Positions 14,508-21,052 of a stretch of DNA of 21,136 nucleotides are shown here, piece by piece; within the stretch, counting starts at the first letter, position 1, and every line of letters starts with the position of its first letter. This stretch comes from Armatimonadota bacterium (GTDB taxonomy: Bacteria > Armatimonadota > Fimbriimonadia > Fimbriimonadales > Fimbriimonadaceae): contig JAEVZK010000032.1 of NCBI GenBank assembly GCA_023392285.1, forward strand, positions 1-21,136, read 5' to 3'. The notes under the pieces are model-generated. The model ran no database searches. It saw only the letters and a list, made by a program, of their open reading frames with translations, and had not been told where the DNA came from. Made by a program: the position numbers and the translations under genes.

Positions 14508-14513
14508 AGTTTA
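14508..14513 (-). promoter_or_regulatory. -10 box of gltX, leaderless type
   Basis: TAAACT on the minus strand (TANNNT form) is followed by seven bases and the ATG at 14500. The spacing is that of leaderless promoters. No good -35 hexamer is seen at 16-18 bases upstream. Confidence 0.4.
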
Positions 14514-14530
14514 CTTGGGCTTACAGTCAG

Positions 14531-14584
14531 CTGTAGCCTCGGCGACACGCCGAGCAACCCCGCAACGTGTCGTTGCGACTACAG
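14531..14584. repeat. REPIN-like element, copy A (perfect)
   Basis: The outer arms CTGTAG (14531) and CTACAG (14579) are perfect complements. They enclose two hairpins: CTCGGCG-ACA-CGCCGAG (14538-14554) and GCAACG-TGT-CGTTGC (14562-14576). Read inward from each end on its own strand, both halves are CTGTAG, one or two bases, then a hairpin with loop ACA flanked by CG. This is the architecture of two inverted REP units, as mobilised by RAYT transposases. It lies in the divergent gap between gltX and the GYF-TM2 gene. Copy B is at 17780-17834. Confidence 0.7.
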
Positions 14585-14665
14585 GCGCCGCGCGCCCAGA
14601 GTTTGGTGAGCGGTCGGGAGAAAGTCCCTGACGGTTGCCCAGTTTCTGTACAATCAAGTTTAAGC

Positions 14666-15187
14666 GTGGCGGACTGGTACTACATTGGACATTATGGGCA
14701 GCTCGGTCCGCTAACGGTCGAGCAGATGGAAGATCTCATCACCGGAGGCGTGATCGGCCGAGACACCTACGTTTGGAAAGCCGGAATGGGCGATTGGATC
14801 ACGGCAGACCGAGCAACCGAGCTCGTTTCAGCGTTTTCCCTACTTTCCCCGATCCACGTACCCCCTCCACCACCTTCGCCGATCTATTCAAACATCGAGC
14901 CTCCCGTCCCTCGCACCGTAAGCGGCGACTTCTACTTGTCCTCGCCCGATCCCAACCTTCCGATGGGCTACGGCATCGTTCGCAGCGATCGAAGCAGAGC
15001 GCTTGCCGGTGTGCTCCAGTTCTTCCCGGGCGTCGGCAGAATGTATCTCGGCTACTGGGCGCACGGCGTGCTTCAGTTGATCTTTGCCATGTGTGGGGTA
15101 GGGTTTCTTTGGTCTTGGATCGATGGCTTGATCATCCTCGCCGGCGGGGTAAAGCTCGATGGCTACGGACGTCGCTTGCCAGGATAA
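14666..15187 (+). CDS. GYF-domain plus TM2-domain membrane protein
   Basis: The 173-residue protein has a GYF_2 (DUF4339) domain at 3-52 with the family pattern WYYIGHYGQLGPLTVEQMEDL and VWKAGMGDW. A proline-rich linker follows at about 62-100. A TM2-type hairpin is at about 110-160: SRALAGVLQFFPGVGRMYLGYW, then LQLIF and WSWIDGLIILAGG. GYF_2 domains usually bind partners or peptides, and TM2 is a two-helix membrane module; the combined role is unknown. The start is set at the GTG before ADWYYIG. The frame is open from an ATG at 14567, but that lies inside the repeat element and the added residues are low-complexity. TACAAT (14649-14654) lies 11 bases before the GTG and there is no Shine-Dalgarno. 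Confidence 0.82.
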   Translation: MADWYYIGHYGQLGPLTVEQMEDLITGGVIGRDTYVWKAGMGDWITADRATELVSAFSLLSPIHVPPPPPSPIYSNIEPPVPRTVSGDFYLSSPDPNLPMGYGIVRSDRSRALAGVLQFFPGVGRMYLGYWAHGVLQLIFAMCGVGFLWSWIDGLIILAGGVKLDGYGRRLPG

Positions 15188-15244
15188 GTGCGGGACTTCG
15201 GTGACGAATGTCGAATTCAGTCGTCTTACCCTTGAAAGACAAAC

Positions 15245-15793
15245 ATGAAAGTTATTGTTTCACTCCTTCTCCTCGTCGGCCTTTGCGCCGCCACCTTCGC
15301 CCAAGGCTATAAGCCAGCGCCAGGCGAAACTGCGATCAAGGTCGCAGTGGAAGGAAAGGGAGACTTCTACATCAAGCTCTATACGAAGGAAGCCCCGAAA
15401 GCCTGCGCCCACATCCTCAAACTGGTCGATCAGAACTTTTACAGCGGTCAGCGATTCTTTCGAGTCACTCGCGCCCCCCGTCCCTACATCGCGCAAGCTG
15501 GCGATCCAGCAAGTAAGCAGGGGATCGATTCACCGAACATTGGATCCGGTGGCACGGGTGCCCGCATTCCATACGAGGATTCGGGCCACTCGAACGAAAA
15601 ATATGCGGTTGGATTGGCCGCCCTGCTCAGCAAAGACCGAGATTCTGGAGATTCCCAGTTTTATATCGTCCTCGGGGACGGTAACAAATTCTTGGATGGC
15701 AGCTACACCGTTTTTGGCAAGGTTGTAGCCGGGACCGATGTCGTTGATCATCTCGAACGGGGCGATCGGATCACTTCCATTTCACGCGCCTAG
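15245..15793 (+). CDS. Exported cyclophilin-type peptidyl-prolyl cis-trans isomerase
   Basis: Predicted periplasmic or secreted foldase. It has a signal peptide at 1-19 or 1-20 (cleavage near TFAQ). The cyclophilin fold follows with EAPKACAHILKLVDQNFYSG, the catalytic arginine in RFFRV (R73), the QAGDP strand (84-88), GDSQFYIVLGD (135-145) and the closing FLDGSYTVFGKVVAGTDVV. The length of 182 is normal for an exported cyclophilin. The usual tryptophan of the cyclosporin site is replaced (region NKFLDGSYTVFG), as in many bacterial members. The GAAAG upstream is a weak ribosome site. It follows the GYF-TM2 gene by 57 bases on the same strand and could be co-transcribed. Confidence 0.92.
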   Translation: MKVIVSLLLLVGLCAATFAQGYKPAPGETAIKVAVEGKGDFYIKLYTKEAPKACAHILKLVDQNFYSGQRFFRVTRAPRPYIAQAGDPASKQGIDSPNIGSGGTGARIPYEDSGHSNEKYAVGLAALLSKDRDSGDSQFYIVLGDGNKFLDGSYTVFGKVVAGTDVVDHLERGDRITSISRA

Positions 15794-15833
15794 GCCGGAA
15801 CGCCTGTTTTAAGCAGAATTTTTGCGAAACCCC

Positions 15834-15863
15834 TAATTATTGCGACATGGATCGCAATAATTA
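15834..15863. promoter_or_regulatory. Perfect 12-bp inverted repeat, candidate operator
   Basis: TAATTATTGCGA (15834-15845) and TCGCAATAATTA (15852-15863) are exact inverted repeats around a 6-base centre, CATGGA. The repeat ends five bases before a consensus -10 box and therefore covers the -35 region of the next gene. A bound dimer would block RNA polymerase. No U-tract follows, so it is unlikely to be a terminator for the cyclophilin gene 40 bases upstream. I cannot match it to a known regulator. Confidence 0.6.
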
Positions 15864-15867
15864 AGTC

Positions 15868-15873
15868 TATAAT
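15868..15873 (+). promoter_or_regulatory. Consensus -10 box for the 64-aa gene
   Basis: TATAAT matches the sigma-70 consensus exactly. TTGCGA at 15840-15845, inside the left arm of the inverted repeat, would be 22 bases away, so the -35 is poor and an activator may be needed. Transcription would begin near 15880, giving a leader of about 90 bases. Confidence 0.55.
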
Positions 15874-15882
15874 AGAGAACGT

Positions 15883-15925
15883 CGGGGTGAAATTTGCAGA
15901 AGGGAGAGCCTGCGAATTCGCCCCG
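15883..15925 (+). promoter_or_regulatory. Long leader hairpin at the predicted 5' end of the 64-aa gene mRNA
   Basis: CGGGGTG (15883-15889) pairs with CGCCCCG (15919-15925). After a single bulged A, AATTT pairs with GAATT and GCAG with CTGC, making a 16-bp stem. It closes a 10-base loop, AAGGGAGAGC. The stem starts only a few bases after the predicted transcription start. A GC-rich stretch downstream (15931-15956) can form alternative short hairpins, and its GGCTC can pair with GAGCC spanning the loop edge. It could stabilise the mRNA or act as a regulatory leader. Confidence 0.5.
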
Positions 15926-15970
15926 CACTTTCCGCCGAGCGGCTCCGCCCGCAGGCGCGAGGTGTTTCGT

Positions 15971-16165
15971 ATGAGTGGTGAAAGGAAATTTAAGATCAAA
16001 TCCGCTATTATGGGCGGCGGCTTCGCTCTTAGAGAAGGCGAAGTCGTGACAGAAGATCAACTGAACGGATATGTCGAATGGCTAACCCGAAACGATGGCA
16101 TCGAGGAAATCACTGATCGTCAAGAGATTCCAAGACGTCCGCATCCACAAGCGTACACAGCGTAG
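15971..16165 (+). CDS. 64-residue protein of unknown function
   Basis: I do not recognise this gene. The protein opens with a basic strand (MSGERKFKIKSAIMGGGFAL), then has EGEVVTEDQLNGYVEWLTRN, a turn plus helix rich in acidic residues, and a polar tail PRRPHPQAYTA. There is no signal peptide, membrane helix or cysteine. The arrangement strand, 'GE-V', helix, 'GIEEI' recalls small phage-like or chaperone-adaptor domains, but no assignment is justified. The ATG at 15971 has GAGG eight bases upstream. A GTG at 15887 would put translation inside the leader hairpin and is rejected. Regulation looks elaborate for so small a gene: an inverted repeat at the promoter and a structured leader. It ends 192 bases before ahcY, which has its own promoter. 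Confidence 0.65.
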   Translation: MSGERKFKIKSAIMGGGFALREGEVVTEDQLNGYVEWLTRNDGIEEITDRQEIPRRPHPQAYTA

Positions 16166-16196
16166 GGATCTCTTCGGATGATCGCTCGCTGACAAC

Positions 16197-16227
16197 TTGA
16201 AGGATAGAAACCCAGTTCTGCCATAAT
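16197..16227 (+). promoter_or_regulatory. Promoter of the SAH riboswitch-ahcY transcript
   Basis: TTGAAG (16197-16202) and CATAAT (16222-16227) are separated by 19 bases. The TG at 16219-16220 gives an extended -10 that compensates for the long spacer. The start would lie near 16234, just ahead of the riboswitch P1 stem. Confidence 0.6.
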
Positions 16228-16235
16228 TTAGAGGT

Positions 16236-16299
16236 CGTCAAGGAGCGCTGCAATGCCATGGGCACCAGGCTTGACGATTTTGAATGACCAACGGCGCTC
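16236..16299 (+). promoter_or_regulatory. S-adenosylhomocysteine (SAH) riboswitch
   Basis: Cis-regulatory RNA that binds SAH. P1 is CGTCAA (16236-16241) with TTGACG (16271-16276), a perfect 6-bp stem. The conserved core AGGAGCGCTGCAA follows, then a small stem TGCC-ATG-GGCA (16254-16264) and the conserved CCAGGCTTGACG. The pseudoknot pairs GAGCGC (16243-16248) with GCGCTC (16294-16299) in the conserved AACGGCGCTC. These are the hallmark segments of the SAH riboswitch (Rfam RF01057), and the gene behind it is ahcY, the expected target. The family is known to be an ON switch: SAH stabilises the pseudoknot. Here the pseudoknot 3' strand is also the first six bases of a terminator stem. Confidence 0.93.
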
Positions 16300-16328
16300 G
16301 TGAGCAATCTGCTCGCGAGTGCTTTTTT
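16294..16328 (+). terminator. Intrinsic terminator controlled by the SAH riboswitch
   Basis: The 13-base arms 16294-16306 and 16310-16322 pair with two G-U wobbles around the loop ATC. Six Ts follow (16323-16328). The first six bases of the 5' arm are the riboswitch pseudoknot strand GCGCTC, so pseudoknot and terminator are mutually exclusive. With SAH bound, transcription should continue into ahcY; without it, it should stop here, 30 bases before the start codon. Confidence 0.9.
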
Positions 16329-16357
16329 GCGGCACCTAGGAGCAGTGGAGACACTAG

Positions 16358-17773
16358 ATGAACACCGCAAGCAATCCAATAAAAACAGATTTTGAAGTCG
16401 CCGACCTCAACCTCGCCGGTTGGGGCCGCAAAGAGATGGCGATCGCCGAAACCGAAATGCCCGGGCTCATGGCCATCAGGGACGAATTCGCCTCAAGCCA
16501 ACCTCTGAAAGGTGCCCGCATCGCTGGCTCGCTTCACATGACGATTCAAACGGCCGTCCTGATCGAGACCTTGAAGGCTCTTGGCGCCGACGTGCGATGG
16601 GCCTCCTGCAATATCTTTTCCACGCAGGATCATGCGGCTGCCGCAATTGCGGAAACCGGCACCCCCGTATTCGCTTTCAAGGGCGAGTCACTTGATGAAT
16701 ATTGGGAATTCACCCATCGAATTTTCGATTGGGCGGACGGCGGCACCCCGAACATGATTTTGGATGATGGCGGTGATGCCACCCTGCTCGTGCTGCTCGG
16801 CAGCCAAGCCCAAGACGACCCCGCGATCCTCGATAACCCTACAAGCGAGGAGGAGACGGCTCTGTTCGCCTCAATAAAGAAGCGCATCGAAAACGGCACT
16901 GCCAAATACAAAGAAATCAAGAACAACATCAAGGGTGTCAGCGAGGAGACCACCACGGGCGTCCATCGCCTCTACAGTCTCCAAAAGGAAGGCAAGCTTC
17001 CATTTCCCGCTTTTAACGTGAACGATAGCGTGACGAAGTCGAAGTTCGACAATCTGTACGGCTGCCGCGAATCCTTGGTGGACGGGATCAAGCGTGCGAC
17101 CGACGTGATGATCGCGGGCAAGATCGCGCTCGTCTGTGGATACGGCGATGTGGGGAAAGGCTCCGCCCAGGCCCTTCGTGCCCTGTCGGCGCAAGTGTGG
17201 GTGACCGAGGTCGATCCGATCTGCGCCCTCCAGGCGGCGATGGAAGGATTCAGGGTCGTTACGATGGATCACGCTGCGGACAAAGCCGACATCTTTGTGA
17301 CCTGCACTGGCAATTATCATGTCATCACCCACGAGCACATGCTGCGGATGAAAAACAACGCGATTGTCTGCAACATTGGCCACTTCGACAATGAGATCGA
17401 TGTTGCCTCACTCGAGAAATACAGCTGGGAAGAGATTAAACCTCAGGTTGATCACATCACCCTTCCGAGCGGAAACAAAATCATACTCTTGGCCAAAGGG
17501 CGCCTAGTGAATCTCGGCTGCGCGACCGGCCATCCCTCTTACGTGATGTCCTCCAGCTTCGCTAATCAGGTCATGGCTCAGATCGAGCTCTGGACGAAGC
17601 AGGGCGAATACGGACCGGGAGTTTACGTCCTCCCGAAAATTTTGGATGAGAAGGTCGCTCGCCTCCAATTGCAAAAGCTTGATGCTCAGCTAACGGAGCT
17701 AAGTGACAAGCAGGCCAGCTACATCGGTGTTCCCGTCGAGGGTCCATATAAGTCCGAGTGGTATCGCTATTGA
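16358..17773 (+). CDS. ahcY: Adenosylhomocysteinase (S-adenosyl-L-homocysteine hydrolase)
   Basis: NAD-dependent cytoplasmic enzyme that splits S-adenosylhomocysteine into adenosine and homocysteine in the methyl cycle. The 471-residue length and the insert at about 150-190 fit the long bacterial form. Conserved residues are present: H60 in GSLHMTIQTA, D136 in DDGGD, E197 in EETTTGVHRLY, K227 and D231 in NDSVTKSKFDN, C236 in YGCRES, the NAD loop CGYGDVGKGSAQ (260-271) and the C-terminal KSEWYRY. The ATG has GGAG seven bases upstream. Expression is governed by the SAH riboswitch and terminator directly upstream, so its own substrate should induce it. No methionine synthase or SAM synthetase gene is adjacent. 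A REPIN-like repeat follows seven bases after the stop. Confidence 0.98.
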   Translation: MNTASNPIKTDFEVADLNLAGWGRKEMAIAETEMPGLMAIRDEFASSQPLKGARIAGSLHMTIQTAVLIETLKALGADVRWASCNIFSTQDHAAAAIAETGTPVFAFKGESLDEYWEFTHRIFDWADGGTPNMILDDGGDATLLVLLGSQAQDDPAILDNPTSEEETALFASIKKRIENGTAKYKEIKNNIKGVSEETTTGVHRLYSLQKEGKLPFPAFNVNDSVTKSKFDNLYGCRESLVDGIKRATDVMIAGKIALVCGYGDVGKGSAQALRALSAQVWVTEVDPICALQAAMEGFRVVTMDHAADKADIFVTCTGNYHVITHEHMLRMKNNAIVCNIGHFDNEIDVASLEKYSWEEIKPQVDHITLPSGNKIILLAKGRLVNLGCATGHPSYVMSSSFANQVMAQIELWTKQGEYGPGVYVLPKILDEKVARLQLQKLDAQLTELSDKQASYIGVPVEGPYKSEWYRY

Positions 17774-17779
17774 ACCGCG

Positions 17780-17834
17780 TTGCAGCTCGGCGACATGCCG
17801 AGCTTCCGGCGCAACGTGTGGTTTGCGACTACAG
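17780..17834. repeat. REPIN-like element, copy B (degenerate)
   Basis: This copy aligns with the element at 14531-14584 across its full length. The first hairpin is CTCGGC-GACAT-GCCGAG (17786-17802). The second, GCAAC...GTTTGC (17811-17826), has an imperfect stem, and the closing GACTACAGG is identical to copy A. The left outer arm has decayed to TTGCAG, still pairing at five of six positions if a G-U is allowed. It fills the gap between the convergent ends of ahcY and the YfhO-like gene, where its hairpins might also help stop transcription. Confidence 0.68.
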
Positions 17835-17835
17835 G

Positions 17836-20064
17836 CTAAGAAATAACCGCATCGAGCGGAGGCAAATCAGCCTCCGCTTCCTTCTGTGACCCCTTAACAC
17901 GGCGAGCAGCGGCTAGACTGACTCCAATCAAAATCAGCCAGGCCGGACCGGCGAGATAAAGCCCTGTGGTCCAACCCGGCGGGACGTAATCAAACTCGAC
18001 TTGGTGCTCGCCCGCCGACAGTTCGATCTCCATCCAAATCGTTCCCTTAACCGACACAGCTCGCCCATCCACTTTCGCCGTCCAACCGGGCATGTGGCGA
18101 TCTCGTAACACCAGCGTGCCGGGACCAGTAGCCTCAATCTTCACCTGTTGTGGATTCTCGGAGACAATCTTGGCGGTCCCTGAGTCCACCGACACCCGTC
18201 CAGGGCCGTCAACGGCTTGAATTCCATTCCGGCTGTAAATCGAAGTCACACCTGCATTCGCCAGGGCTGCGCTCTCCGCGCTCGGCTTGATGAACATCAT
18301 ATTGCCATTTGCAGGAGGCGCTGAGTCCTGGCCATTGATCGAGTCCAGCAGCGCCTTTGTGTCTCGGTCGAGGAGAGAATCATAACCACCCAACTCGTGC
18401 AATCCAGCCAAGTACGCGGTGTTGGGGGGCAGAATGGCTGGAGCCGCCGCGATAATTCCCCAACCGGCGTTCACGACAGCTACGCGCTCGAAAGTCTGAG
18501 GGCGCTCGACGGGTATTGCTTTTCCATAAGTCAGCAACGGCGAGTTCATGAAGCCGCCGATGGCTAGCCCAGCCACAGCTGCCCCATGGGCGAACTCTCG
18601 CTTGTGGCTAAGGAGCAAGGCTAAGCCCACTGCACTTAGGGCCCCCCCCACGGTAACAGAGATTAGAGCCGGCAAACTCGCGATGCCCTTCATCGCCGCA
18701 CCCAATTGCTCAAGTCCAGGCTGCCACTGAGGTGCTAGCGCAGGCAGAGCCAAGGTAAAGACGAGAACAGTCAGAGCCGCCGCTCCTACTTTAACCTTCC
18801 AGGCCTTGCCATCAAAATTTCTGGAAGAACCCAACCCGGCCAGAACGCAGACGGCAAGGACGAACAATACGACGATCCGCCCCGGCGATCCCGTTGAGGA
18901 CCAACCGGGAACCAAGTAATACAGGGGCAGATTGAGAACAGTGCCCAAAGCAATCAGAAGGGCAAAGAGCCCCAAGGCCCCAATCGCCTGAACTGCCTTC
19001 TCTTTCCAATCAACCATAAACAGCAGTAGCAGGAGAAAAGGGCCGACAGTGACCGCGGCTTCGGCGAGATTCGCGCCCTGCTTCGCGTACATCGGCCAGT
19101 AATGTGACACGACGTCCCCATTCTCCGTTGTCTCGCCGCTCCGGGGATCGCCGAGCCCATTTGGAACTGCCAAGTTCGCAAGTTCGAACGGTCGGATCGC
19201 GCCAGCAACGTAGGCCTGATAGCCTTCTGAAGTAGGTGTGTTCTTCCGATGCGAGGTTTGGCTGTAGTTCAGAACTGGAAGGAGTTGCGGCGCAGCCAGA
19301 CAAAGTCCAACGAGCAGCGCCAGGAAGGCACTGAGCATGCGAAGCGGTCGCCTTCTTTGCAAGCTGAACACAATTGCCAGGAACACCGCTGCCATGAAGC
19401 CGTAAGCCACAAACTGCAGGTGCCCGGCCAACACCATCATGGCCGCGGAGAACGCGCTCATCGGAAAACTGAGTCGGCTCTTTGAGCCCTCGCACGTCCA
19501 AAGGACTCCTAGGAGGAGCCAGGGAATCCAAGCTACCGTCGAGATTACGCTCGCCAGAGGAGCCCACAGCAGCATAAAACTGGACAAGCCAAACCCATAC
19601 CCGGCGATGAGACTTCCCACCTGACTCCCTCCCAGCCGCCTCGTCAGCAGATAAACCCCCAAGGCTGCCCAGTACAGGTGGAATGCGCAAAGGATCAAGA
19701 TTGCCGGAGCAGTCGGAACGTGGAGAAGGCCAAGTAGGATGTGAGGCGGATAAAACCCTCCGGATTGCGAGTTTGCAAGGAGTGGAGTTCCCGCGAGTTC
19801 GTAATGGTTCCAAAAGGGAAGGTGCCCGCTGGCGTAGCTCCGAAGCACCATGTCTCGCCAGGGATAGAATTGCAGCACCCCGTCAGCTTGAAGAACATCC
19901 CAGGGCTGCGTCGGCTTGGGTCCATTCCATGGCTGCATCTGCCGAATCTGATTGAAGGGTCCAGGTATTTCGCCGCCCACCACACATGGCAGAAGCGCCA
20001 CGATCGGAACGAGGAGGAGCAGCAATAAGATCTGATATCGCTTCAAGCTGCTAGTCTTCTCCAT
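17836..20064 (-). CDS. YfhO-family polytopic membrane protein
   Basis: The 742-residue integral membrane protein has about a dozen hydrophobic helices up to about residue 510. An extracytoplasmic beta-rich domain follows (about 520-705). A last membrane helix (about 708-730) precedes a basic-acidic cytoplasmic tail. YfhO-like features are the early periplasmic DVLQADGVLQFYPWRDMVLRSY, then GHLPFWNHYELAGTPLLAN, and the C-terminal LRDRHMPGWTAKVDGRAVSV followed by GEHQVEFDYVPPG. YfhO proteins are related to GT-C lipid-linked sugar transferases; in Bacillus one takes part in glycosylating a wall polymer. A role in envelope glycosylation is therefore the best guess, with the substrate unknown. The ATG at 20064 has GGA at a suitable distance and lies four bases after the stop of the upstream gene, so the two are translationally coupled. 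A TTG at 20076 would overlap that gene. Confidence 0.85.
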   Translation of the reverse strand: MEKTSSLKRYQILLLLLLVPIVALLPCVVGGEIPGPFNQIRQMQPWNGPKPTQPWDVLQADGVLQFYPWRDMVLRSYASGHLPFWNHYELAGTPLLANSQSGGFYPPHILLGLLHVPTAPAILILCAFHLYWAALGVYLLTRRLGGSQVGSLIAGYGFGLSSFMLLWAPLASVISTVAWIPWLLLGVLWTCEGSKSRLSFPMSAFSAAMMVLAGHLQFVAYGFMAAVFLAIVFSLQRRRPLRMLSAFLALLVGLCLAAPQLLPVLNYSQTSHRKNTPTSEGYQAYVAGAIRPFELANLAVPNGLGDPRSGETTENGDVVSHYWPMYAKQGANLAEAAVTVGPFLLLLLFMVDWKEKAVQAIGALGLFALLIALGTVLNLPLYYLVPGWSSTGSPGRIVVLFVLAVCVLAGLGSSRNFDGKAWKVKVGAAALTVLVFTLALPALAPQWQPGLEQLGAAMKGIASLPALISVTVGGALSAVGLALLLSHKREFAHGAAVAGLAIGGFMNSPLLTYGKAIPVERPQTFERVAVVNAGWGIIAAAPAILPPNTAYLAGLHELGGYDSLLDRDTKALLDSINGQDSAPPANGNMMFIKPSAESAALANAGVTSIYSRNGIQAVDGPGRVSVDSGTAKIVSENPQQVKIEATGPGTLVLRDRHMPGWTAKVDGRAVSVKGTIWMEIELSAGEHQVEFDYVPPGWTTGLYLAGPAWLILIGVSLAAARRVKGSQKEAEADLPPLDAVIS

Positions 20065-20068
20065 ATGC

Positions 20069-21052
20069 TTATCCAATAAGGCCGAGAACGGCAGCTGTGC
20101 TCGGTTGCCGAGACTTCAAATATTGCTCGACGAGCCGAATCGGGTACAGCAGACGATCGTAGCGCGGATCGGGCAAGCTGAGCGGAGCTCGTTCGTGGAG
20201 AATCCACCCCGCTATTTCGTCCACCCGACCCAGGTGTTCGTCACCAGCGGGGATTTCGATTCTTACGATCCCAAACAACGGATTCACGCCTTCACCGTCA
20301 TGCAGCCGCAGATAAAACGAAAAGACCGACTCTCCTTGGAGCGCATCGGCCGCGCGGACAAACACTGAGGATCGTTGGCCCGTCTTCATCTGCAGGATCA
20401 TCTCCGTGCGCTTGGCAGACTTGAAGTATTGCTTCCGATGACTCTTGACCAACCCAACAACGAAGGCCTGTTCCCCTTGAAGTCGAAGAGCCTTCCCAAT
20501 CCCTCCGTCGATCAGGAGTTTGCCAGAACCAAATTTCTGAGCGAGCGCCTGCTCCAACGAATCTCGCCGATCAGAGATCGCTTTCAACACCAGTTCCTCG
20601 TATCCTCCGGGTTGCGTTTCGCCCACTTTGATCGTCACGACAGGAAGCTTTGTCCGGAGGGCTTGGCACAATTCAGGATCATCGGGAACGTACGCCTCGA
20701 GACTTCCAAGATAAGTGTCGTCAGTCGGAGGAAGAAGATCGCGCTCGATTCTCTCCGAAATCGCCGCTGAGGTGTGCGCCAAGTAGATGGGAGACAGCGC
20801 CCGATAGAATGCCTGCCAAGATCGCTGCGCCCCATCGAGGAAATGGCTAAATTCCGAGTGGTCGAGCGAGGGCACATCCTTGACCTGGAAGTCGCTGCCT
20901 TCGACCACTGCCGCATCGATGCTCGTCGCCTCAAAGCTGGTCGATGAAAGCCGATCTTCCCGCTCCGTGGGTTGAACGAAACGAACGCCGCCGAGCGGTT
21001 GCAGCAGTTCCCGGAGCGTCGGCATCGTAAACACAAGTTTACTGCCGACCAC
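20069..21052 (-). CDS. NurA-like nuclease domain protein, 5' end uncertain
   Basis: Probable DNA nuclease of the NurA family, which pairs with HerA-type ATPases in end resection. The protein as drawn is 327 residues. Supporting motifs are FLDGAQRSWQ (D73) followed by YRALSPIYLAHTSAAISER, then LLIDGGIG (D182), FVVGLVKSHRKQYF with K203, and a C-terminal RYDRLLYPIRLVEQYL. These match the order of acidic and lysine motifs in NurA domains, but the similarity is remote. The frame stays open for 28 more codons to the right edge, so the true start may lie outside the window; an ATG at 21025 is another option. No Shine-Dalgarno is seen at either start. It runs into the YfhO gene with a four-base gap. 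No HerA gene is in the window, but one could lie upstream. Confidence 0.6.
   Translation of the reverse strand: MVGSKLVFTMPTLRELLQPLGGVRFVQPTEREDRLSSTSFEATSIDAAVVEGSDFQVKDVPSLDHSEFSHFLDGAQRSWQAFYRALSPIYLAHTSAAISERIERDLLPPTDDTYLGSLEAYVPDDPELCQALRTKLPVVTIKVGETQPGGYEELVLKAISDRRDSLEQALAQKFGSGKLLIDGGIGKALRLQGEQAFVVGLVKSHRKQYFKSAKRTEMILQMKTGQRSSVFVRAADALQGESVFSFYLRLHDGEGVNPLFGIVRIEIPAGDEHLGRVDEIAGWILHERAPLSLPDPRYDRLLYPIRLVEQYLKSRQPSTAAVLGLIG
21027..21042. promoter_or_regulatory. Short inverted repeat GTAAAC-N4-GTTTAC
   Basis: Six-base perfect arms flank ACAA, two bases upstream of the alternative ATG at 21025 of the NurA-like gene. If translation starts there, the repeat overlaps the -10 region (TAAACT on the minus strand). 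If the gene starts further right it is simply coding sequence. Confidence 0.25.

Noticed and set aside
14501..14557. 19-residue N-terminal extension of GltX
   Set aside because: The family N-terminus begins at the ATG at 14500, and the extension is encoded by the repeat element.
15834..15863. Inverted repeat as terminator of the cyclophilin gene
   Set aside because: There is no U-tract on the plus strand, and a consensus -10 box begins five bases later, which fits an operator better.
15887..15970. Longer start (GTG) for the 64-aa gene
   Set aside because: It lies inside the 16-bp leader hairpin, lacks a Shine-Dalgarno and adds low-complexity residues; the ATG at 15971 has GAGG at good spacing.
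16871..17383. 170-codon minus-strand open frame
   Set aside because: Antisense to the highly conserved core of ahcY.
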